The translations under genes and the position numbers were made by a program. The notes beneath the pieces are model-generated. The model was given only the letters and a program-made list of their open reading frames with translations, was not told the origin of the DNA and did no database searches. A stretch of 64,000 bases of DNA. It comes from Brasenia schreberi (lineage: Eukaryota > Streptophyta > Magnoliopsida > Nymphaeales > Cabombaceae). The DNA lies in contig JAYKKT010000076.1 of NCBI GenBank assembly GCA_036023115.1, forward strand, positions 7,630,001 to 7,694,000. Reading direction: 5' to 3'. Positions 49,301 to 58,300 of the stretch are shown in pieces (the stretch's first letter is position 1; the number at the start of each line of letters is the position of its first letter).

Positions 49301-52300
49301 TCAGAGAAACAATTTGCATGAGAGCACTGTGGTTCAAATGCTGTTCACCAGAAAACGCTAGCTTTTATATTTTCTAAATTTAATAAAGAAAAATAAGGTG
49401 ACCTCTGCCTTGGGGCATTCAATTGGCAGATGTTGGAAAGGAACATGTTTATGAGTTTCTTTCTCTTCGCTAAAGATAATGACGTAGTGAACGACGATTA
49501 TGGTAACTGAAAACTATATATACATGCATAAATACATACATACATATGTATTCACACACATATATATAAAATAGATAGAGAGATATTTTCAGTTTAAATA
49601 CTTGAGCATCTTCGTGGTGAAAAAGGTTTTTTCATCTAAAGTAATTAAAGACTCCTTTTTTGCCAAAACAAAGGACTTTCCCTTACCTCAAAAAATGAAA
49701 CTTGCTTTCCTATCTATTTCTTTACAGGCAATCCTGGTTAGGGTGTATCAAACTCATAAGCTTCGACTATTTACAATTTTGAAGCTATTTATAACATTTC
49801 AATAACTAATGCGAGAAGAGAAAAGGTCTAGTACAGGTTTAGCACTCTAGTAATAGTTTTGTATGTGACGCAAGTACACTTGAAGATTACACTTAAGATC
49901 ATATCACCATTTTGTAGCAGATCGACGTTGGCTCAGGGTCGGATGACGGATGTGTTACAGATAGGATGGGCATTCTTGGCAACCTTATATGGTAACGACT
50001 GAGCTAGCCATCCAATCCGTTACCAGAGATAGGGTTATAGGATAGAGCCTGTATAACCGCCGGACGGTTACCGAATTTCACGGTAACCATCCGGATTCGG
50101 GCTACTCAGAAGAGGGAAACCCAGCGTGCAAGCTAGGAGACCGTGAGCAGCCATTGCTCTATAAATAGAGCAGTACAATACAGAACGAAAAGTGAGAAGT
50201 GAAAAAGAAAGAAACAACAAGTCTCCTTGGAGTAAACCGCTGTGAGGAAACCTCGAAAAAGGAGCAACCTCTATTTTCGCTTCCACTGCTACAAGGAACC
50301 ATCTGCTACTGGCTCTTCATCAACAACAACCGGACCCTCTTTGACTGGGATCGTGCGCTCATTGGTATCATAGCCTAACAAACATTGCAAAAAAAAGAGG
50401 AGGAGAAAATCAGAGAAACAGGAAGAGAAGGTAAGCAAAATATATACATATATATATATATACATACATATATATATATATACATACATATATATATATA
50501 TACATACATATATATATATAGGGAGAACGACATAGGAAAGGGATAGAGAAGAGAAAGATAGAAGCCGGGAGCAAGGCGACGACGATGGCCAAATTTGAGG
50601 CCACAGGCCAAATCAAGCTGGCGACCAAAACTTATAACAGAGCAAGGTAAAGGCTAGGCCATCAGTCGAAGCAAGGTGACGGCCTGCCTGAACCGAGATC
50701 AAAAGCCAAAACAGGCCGAAAAGGGCCAACCACCATAAAAGCCGAATCAAGCCGGCGGCCAAAACTCATAATAGAGCAAGGTGAAGGCCAGGCCATCAGC
50801 CGAAGCAAGGCGACGACCTACCTGAACCGAGATCAAAGGCTGAAATAGGCTGGAAAGGGCCGGCCAACGCAGAAGAAGTCCAGCCAAAGCACCGGCGGCT
50901 GGTAGCCGGAGCTCCCTCTCTCTCTCTCTCTCTCTTTGATCTCCCTTCCTTCCTCTCTCTCTCCCCTGTTCCGTGTACACTCTCTCTCCTCATTAAAAAG
51001 TGAATAAAAAAACCAGCGGCTTCAGAAAATCAGGGGCCGAAACCGGCGATTTCCCGAAACTGCCAATGGTTTTGGAAACCGCCTCGGGTAGCGGACTAAA
51101 AAGTCCGTTATGTGCCGGCCAATTTTACTTATTTACAATTCTGCCACTACACAAAATTATAGAACTGTCCAGATATTTTTTGGTAAAAAGATTATTTTGC
51201 CCTTACTATGCAAAAAGTTCGTTTTACCTTCTGCTAGTTTATGAAAATTATGAAATATCGGGCTGTCACTTTACGTTTATGCACTTCTCGATTTAGATAA
51301 TTTCAGTTCTGCCATTTAGTCAAAAGATAGAATTACCCCTCTACTTTTAAAAAATTATAGATTCGACCTGAGGGTTAAAATTACAATTTTAACCTCGATC
51401 AATCACGAATTTTATAGAAATACCAAAAAGTAATTTTACGAGTTTGTCCTCAGGCTTTTATAAAATTACAAAAGGGAGACAAATACATAAAATTATGGAT
51501 TTGCCACTGGTATTATTTAAGGGATACAAAGACAGAAACTCTTCGAGAAAATTTTGAATTTGTCCCAAAGAGCTTATGAAATTATCGTTGATCTACTTGT
51601 TTGATATTATGCATCATTCTGACATGATTCCTGCTATGTGTGCTCTTTGTTTTGTATTTGTTTCCTTTTTATACCGTTTAATTGTTACTATTGCAAAATA
51701 CATAGAAATGAGCTATAGGATATGTGTATCTGAGTTGACAAAAACTGAGAAGTTGAACGGTCTTAACTTCCAAACATGAAAGAGGAGAATCGCACTGGCT
51801 CTAGCACTTGAAGGTGTTGAGTATGTGTTAAAAGAAACCATACGTCCGCCACCCCAAGACGCAAATGAGCAACAAGTAGAAATGTATAAAATGTTTCTAA
51901 AAGATGATACTATAACAAGGACAATCATGTTAACCTACATGGAGGATGACTTGATTAGGGTCTTCGAAGAATACGAGATCGCTAAAGAGTTGTTTAACTC
52001 AATAACAGCTAAGTATGATACAACTGTAAAATTGCATGTGTAGTTGTTACTACAACAATATAACTCCTTCAGAATGAAGGAAGGAGATAATGTAGTAGAG
52101 CATGTAAACCACATGTTGGTAATGGCTAGAGACTTAGCCGTAGCAAAATTAGTCATCCCGAAACTGATGCAGATATCAACCATACTAAACAGTCTACTCC
52201 CGTCATGAAATATAGTCACCACTGCCCTAAGATTAGGGCCTGAGATTACCTTTCAGAGTTGCCCCTAAAACTAGCAATAGAGCAAGAACACATGCTTAAA

Positions 52301-55300
52301 AATAAGAAAGAAAAATTGCTAGTAATAAAGGATGAGATAGCGTCTAGCTCCAAAACCAACCAGAAGAAAAAACCAAAAAAGAAGTTTGGTAAGAATAACA
52401 AGAAAGGCAGTCAAAATTTTAAGAAATCATAAGAAACCGCTCTCGAGTCAAGTGTTTGAACTGTGGAAAGATGAGACACTATAAAAGAGATTGCCTTAAC
52501 AAGAAAGGTTGAGGAAACAACCCACTACGCGGGCAGTCAGAGAAGTAGGACATAATCAGCATGATTTTAGAATGCTTCTCCTTGAATCGCCTGGTGACTG
52601 GTTGGTGGATAGACTCAAGAGCTACACGACACATCTCGAAGACCAAGGAAGGGGCAATGGATCTGAAGGAATACAAACCTATGGAACATCGAGTCTATAT
52701 GGGAAATAATACTTTGTCGGATGTTCTGGGTATTGGGCTCTTCAGGATATTTGTACAAGGCAAACCAATTGTATTGACTGATGTGTTAATTATGGCATCT
52801 ATAAGGCGCAATCTGGTCTGAGTCCCTGCCTTGGTAAAGAAAGGTTTTGAGGTTAGATTTATTCCTAATAAGGTGACTGTAGGAAAACATGGGAGAATAT
52901 TATTCTTTAGGGAATTCGATGTAGAACAAGGACTATTTAAGCTTTGCGATAATAAAATTAGTATATCTTCTGCTTATATTGAGAGTGCCTTTACTGTTGA
53001 TGTGAATATGTGGCATAAATGCCTAGGGCATATAAGTTTGGAAAAATTAAGGAAATTATTCAACTTTGACTTATTGCCTGTATTTGAGAAAAATACTTTC
53101 AACAAGTGTGAAGCTTGTATACAAGGAAAAATGACGAGAAAAGTTTTTATCAAGGAAACAATAAGGGCAACAACCCTGTTGGAGACCTTTTAGAGTAAAG
53201 TCACATCGAAAAAAAGGTTATTTTATAACCTTTATTGATGATTATTCTAGATATATGTATCTATACCTTTTGGCACATAAATCTGAGGCACTTGATGCTT
53301 TTAAAGAATATAAGCAAGATGTGGAAAACCAATTAGGGCATTTGATCAAAGTCCTAAGATCAGACAGAGGTAGTGAGTATACCTCGGCAAAATTTTGGAA
53401 TTCTGCAAAGACTTTGGTATTGTAAACCAGAATACAATGCCTAGGATACCTTAGCAAAATGGTGTAGCTGAAAGATACAACAAGACCTTGCTAAATATGG
53501 CGAGGTCAATGTTGATTGATACCTCTCTTTCAAGGGTATTTTGAGGAGAAGCAGTAAGTACAATGATTTACATACTCAATAGAGTACCATATAAAGCTGT
53601 ATTCACTACACCGTATGAGATGTGGTTTGAAAGAAAACCCAACCTAGGTCATCTCAGTAGGTGGGGATCTGTCGCACATATAAAGATCCTTGATTAGTCT
53701 AGAGATAAGCTAGACAGTAGGTCCTTGAGATGTATATTCATTGGATATCTGAAAGGTTCAAGAGGATATCGATTTTATCATAAGGACCATGGACTCATTG
53801 AAAGCAGAGATGTTGAATTCTTAGAAAATAATAAGAATGACATTCTGGAAAATAATGAGGAATGTGTTGATGATCTGGTAGACTTAGACCAATCATCTTT
53901 TGAGCCCATTGAAGATCTTCCTTAAACTACCGATACCTTAAGTGGACATAAGAGGCCACGAGCCACTCCGTTTTACTTAAAGGATTATCATACTTATCTT
54001 AGAGAAGAAGTGTATAATTCGATGAATTTAAATGAGTTGATTCATAACTTATCAGCAAGCAATGAACTCATCATAAGCGACTGACTGATAGACAACCATG
54101 GATAAGGAAATTAAATCTATTGAGAAAAATCAAGTCTAGGAATTGACTAATTTACTAAAAGAAAGAAAAGTTATAGACTGTAAATGGGTTATGAAAAAGA
54201 AATATAAGGTCGATGGTATAATCGACAAGTTTAAAGAGAGGTTGGTTGCAAAGGGTTTTTCGCAAAAAGAGGGATAGATTATGTTGAAACATATTCTCGA
54301 GTTGTGAAATTTGCATCCATAGGTATAATCTTGGCAATATCTGCATACTATAATTTGGATTTACATCAGTTAGATGTAAAGACAACTTTTCTAAACGAAG
54401 ATTTAGAAGAAATCATATACATAAAGTATATAGGTTAAGAAAATCCCTATATGGCCTTAAACTGTTACCTCGCCAATGGTATTTGACTTTTCAAAATGCC
54501 ATTATAGAACTTGGGTTTGTGGCTAATAAACTTGATCACTGTGTATATGTTTGGAACAGTGGGAGCCACTTTGTCATCTTATCATTATACGTAGATGACA
54601 TATTGTTGACTGGAAACGACAACAAGATGATTGTCAAAACCAAGTCATGGTTGAACTCCAAGTTTGAAATGAAGGATACGTGGGAAGCATTGTATATCCT
54701 CGTAATAAAGATCTCTCAAGATAGAGAAGCTAGACTCTTATGCTTGAGTCAAGAGAGATATATTGACTATATCCTTAAGAAGTTTAAAATGGGTAAATGC
54801 AAGTTTGCAGATACACCTGTTGCAGAAGGGGTTGAATTGAGTAAGGCTGTTTGTCCCAGTGAATGAGACGATAAGCCTAATGTTCCTTATGCACAAGCTG
54901 TTGATAGCTTGATATATGCTATATTGTGTACAAGACCTGATAGAAGCTTTATTGTTGGTCTTGTAAGTAGATATCAAAGTAATCCTGGTTGGCAGTATTG
55001 GATAGCTGTGAAAAGGATTTTAAAATATCTGAAAGAAACAAAAGACTTGAAATTGTATTTTCAAGCAGATGAACTGAAAGTGGTAGGATACTCAGACGCT
55101 GATTTTGCTAAGAGCAAAGATAACAGCAAGTCAACCTCGGCACAAATATTCTTATTTGGAGGTGGTGATGTTTCTTGAGCATGTAAGAAACAGGGTTGTG
55201 TAGCATTGCATATAAAGAAAGCTGAGTATGTAGTTTGCTGTATGGCTACAATGAGTGCTATCTGGATAAGTTGCTTCATACGAGATTTGAAGTTGGAAAT

Positions 55301-58300
55301 AACCGATGAGCCAATTATCCTTTATTCTGATAACAATGCAACAATTACTCTTTTCAAGAGTGGAGCTGATTGCTCGAAAAGCAAGCATATAATGGTAAAA
55401 TACCACTATATTCATGATATGGTGATGAGAAAAGAAATATTCATCTCATACATGCCAACAAAAGATATGTTGGCAAACCCCTTAACAAAAGGCATAATAG
55501 AGGAACTTTTCTCAAAGCATGTTACAAACATGGGTTTGAGATATGTTTGATTGTTGTGTAGAAAAATAATACACAACGGATGAATAGTGTTGTATAAGTA
55601 AACAACCATACAACAAATAAATTGTTGTGGAGGGAAATAACCACACAACATGTACTGATTGCAATAGTAATCAGGAAATAACATTACTAGGTAAAACCTT
55701 TGAAAAGTGAGAGGAAAATCAGTATGTCGATACACTTGGCTCGAATGGAAGTGGGAGATGTTACAGATAGGATGGTCATTCTTGGCAACCTTATCTGGTA
55801 ACGACTGTACAGGCCATCCAGTCCATTACCAGAGATAGGGTTATAGGATGGAGCTTGTGTAACCGTCGGATGGTTACCGGATTGCATGGTAACCATCTGG
55901 ATTCAGATTGCTCATAAGAGAGAAACCCAACGTGCAAGCTAGGAGACCGTGAGCGGCCACTGCTCTATTTAATAGAGCAGTATAATACAAAACGAAAAGT
56001 GAAAAGTGAAAGAGAAAGAAACGATAGGTCTCCTTGGAGTAAACTGCTGTGAGGAAACCTCGAAAAAGGAGCAACCTCCATTTCCACCCACTCTTCGTCA
56101 ACACCAATCGGGCCCTCTTTGACTGGGATCGTGCCTTCAGGATGTATAGCCCATGATCGAATCTATGTGCTACAATGCATTGAGAAGAGGTGTTCTCATC
56201 GAGAATCTAGAAAACCAATTTGAAAATGTATCGAATCCATGGGCTACAATACATTGTCCTCTCCAGCTTGAAAAATTCTGCGGGTAGTTCCCCGTCTAAA
56301 AAACGTTCTGGATCCTCTACTCTCCCAGCTCATCGTATAAAGGACCTGCTTTATTGAGTATTACCTCCGGGTTAGTGGAATGGAATCGCACGGGCGTGGC
56401 TGTGTGGAAGACAATGTCGCAGCCAAGAACAGCAGCATCAAAGCTACCTTCCTCGGTCATGTCCGCTGAGAAAAGTTTGAGTTTCTCTTTTGCTCCTGGT
56501 AGTCCTAACAGGTGCTCCACCTTCGCATGGTTCTCTGCAAATGTTGAACATTAATGAACCCTATGGTTCCTTTTCAAAGCCGTAATTAACTTATAACCAT
56601 AAGTATGCTTTTGCTTGCAAGAAAAAGATGCTCCATTTTCTTATGTGTCAGTGTGTGTATGTTTGTGCCCTACAACAACTTCATTGTTAGGGCTTGCTTC
56701 GCAGTTCACCCTTTTCGGTAGAGCATAACATAAAATGCTTCCGGTGACAAGTTTATTCCGTCAAGATCTTTCAGGGGAAAAATAGCCTAATGATAATAAA
56801 GCCTTCGAAGAAAACATACTCTGTCATGCAATGCCAGTCATCATGTTCCCCTAAAAGATGTCGCATGCATGCCTTGTTAACACAATATCCTAATTGCATA
56901 TGAAAGGGATCTATGGAATTAAAAATAGGTTTTCCTAAATGCACTTCTTTGCCATTTGGGCTAGGAGGGCCTGAAAAACTTAATATGAGATTTAGCAAAA
57001 TCGGGAATTCGCTAAATCAAGAAATATTTGAAAATATATTATAAATCCTCATGCATGCCATTAATAGCTACAACCATGCCATCAATGACATTAAGTGGTT
57101 ATACTTGATGGACATGGAGAGTGATTTGGCCATGAAAGAAAAATTTGTCTTCACCTCATGACACTAGGGATGGCAACGGGGCAAGTTGGGACACGTTTTC
57201 CAATCAATCCTACACCAGACAACCCCGCCCTTTACGTGTCATTAAATTTTCTCAAAGAAAAAAAATGTACATATACTTACAAATCCCGTTTATTGGTCTA
57301 ATTCACCCCATGACACTAGGATGGCAACGGGGCAAGTCGGGACACGTTTTCCAATCAACCCTACACCAGGCAACCCCGCCTTCACGTGTCATTAAATTTT
57401 CTCAAAGAAAAAAAGATGTACGTATACTTACAAATCACGTTTATTGGTCTAATATCACGTGGCTTCATTGAGTGATCATTAATTGCAAGTCTTAGTTCAC
57501 CCTAGCCAAGCATGTTACTTCTCGTTGCATGCCACCTATTCGGTACCACCCCTTCATCTCTCACATCTCCTCAACATCAATGTAGCCATATAGGATTGGA
57601 AAGAACCTATGACGTATCTCATCAATATACTGGTCATATAGGAGTAAAAAGAACCTATGGCATAGTCTCTTGGAGCAACTCTTTGGGGACCCTGTATCGA
57701 GTTGGAATTGATAATACTTCGATAAGAGAGGTTACAGATGATAATACTTCGATATCTAGAATCTAAAAGCTGAAGATCAATGCCTCAGAATGTATCTGAT
57801 GTTAATTAGTATATACCAATATGGGAATTCGGATATAATATCAATAATACAATATGAAACATGTTCTTTACTTCAAAAATCAATTTTTGGTGAGGAAAGG
57901 CCATCTAATCACAACTCTTACAAATTTAGGCTTCTCTTTCTTGGGATTGTGTCTCTTCTTTGTCCATAAATGAGAGAGTAAAAACCAAGAGAGCTCTGAA
58001 TCTACGAAAAACTGTTAGTTTGGACTGTATCTCATATTTATCTATTTCTCTATATATGTGCACCTAATGTGTAGACAAAATAAAGTTTTGTTATATATGC
58101 TACAATGAGCACATGTATTTTATGTAACATGCATATTCTGTTTGGTTCTTCAGTGCTTAAAAATGAGTGGGCGCCCTTCATTCGCGTAGGGCTGGAACGT
58201 CTAGTCTTGCGTACAGACTCCACACCCTTTAGGAATTGGTGGTTCGGTTGTTCAATTCTAGCAGTTTAAGATTTTGTAAGAAAATGGCTTTTATATTTGC

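Larger units (their letters stand above)
49953..56139 (+). mobile_element. Copia-2: structurally complete Ty1/Copia element in ANR intron 2
   Basis: 6187 bases bounded by TG...CA LTRs (49953-50361 and 55759-56139) and flanked by perfect GGATG duplications. The primer-binding site follows the left LTR and the polypurine tract precedes the right LTR. The internal region codes, in order, gag, protease, integrase, RT and RNase H on the plus strand, but with many stops and frameshifts, so it is not autonomous. By eye the LTRs differ at roughly one base in ten plus a 28-base indel, so the insertion is not recent. It lies antisense to ANR and well inside the intron, clear of both splice sites. Confidence 0.93.

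Noticed and set aside
50289..50628. Tyr-Ile-rich minus-strand frames
   Set aside because: They are translations of the TA/CATA tandem repeat in the Copia-2 leader.
56317..56364. Extension of the exon 2 frame past '...TNPE'
   Set aside because: A GT donor lies exactly after GAG and the next exon continues the ANR sequence in phase. The extra residues are intronic.
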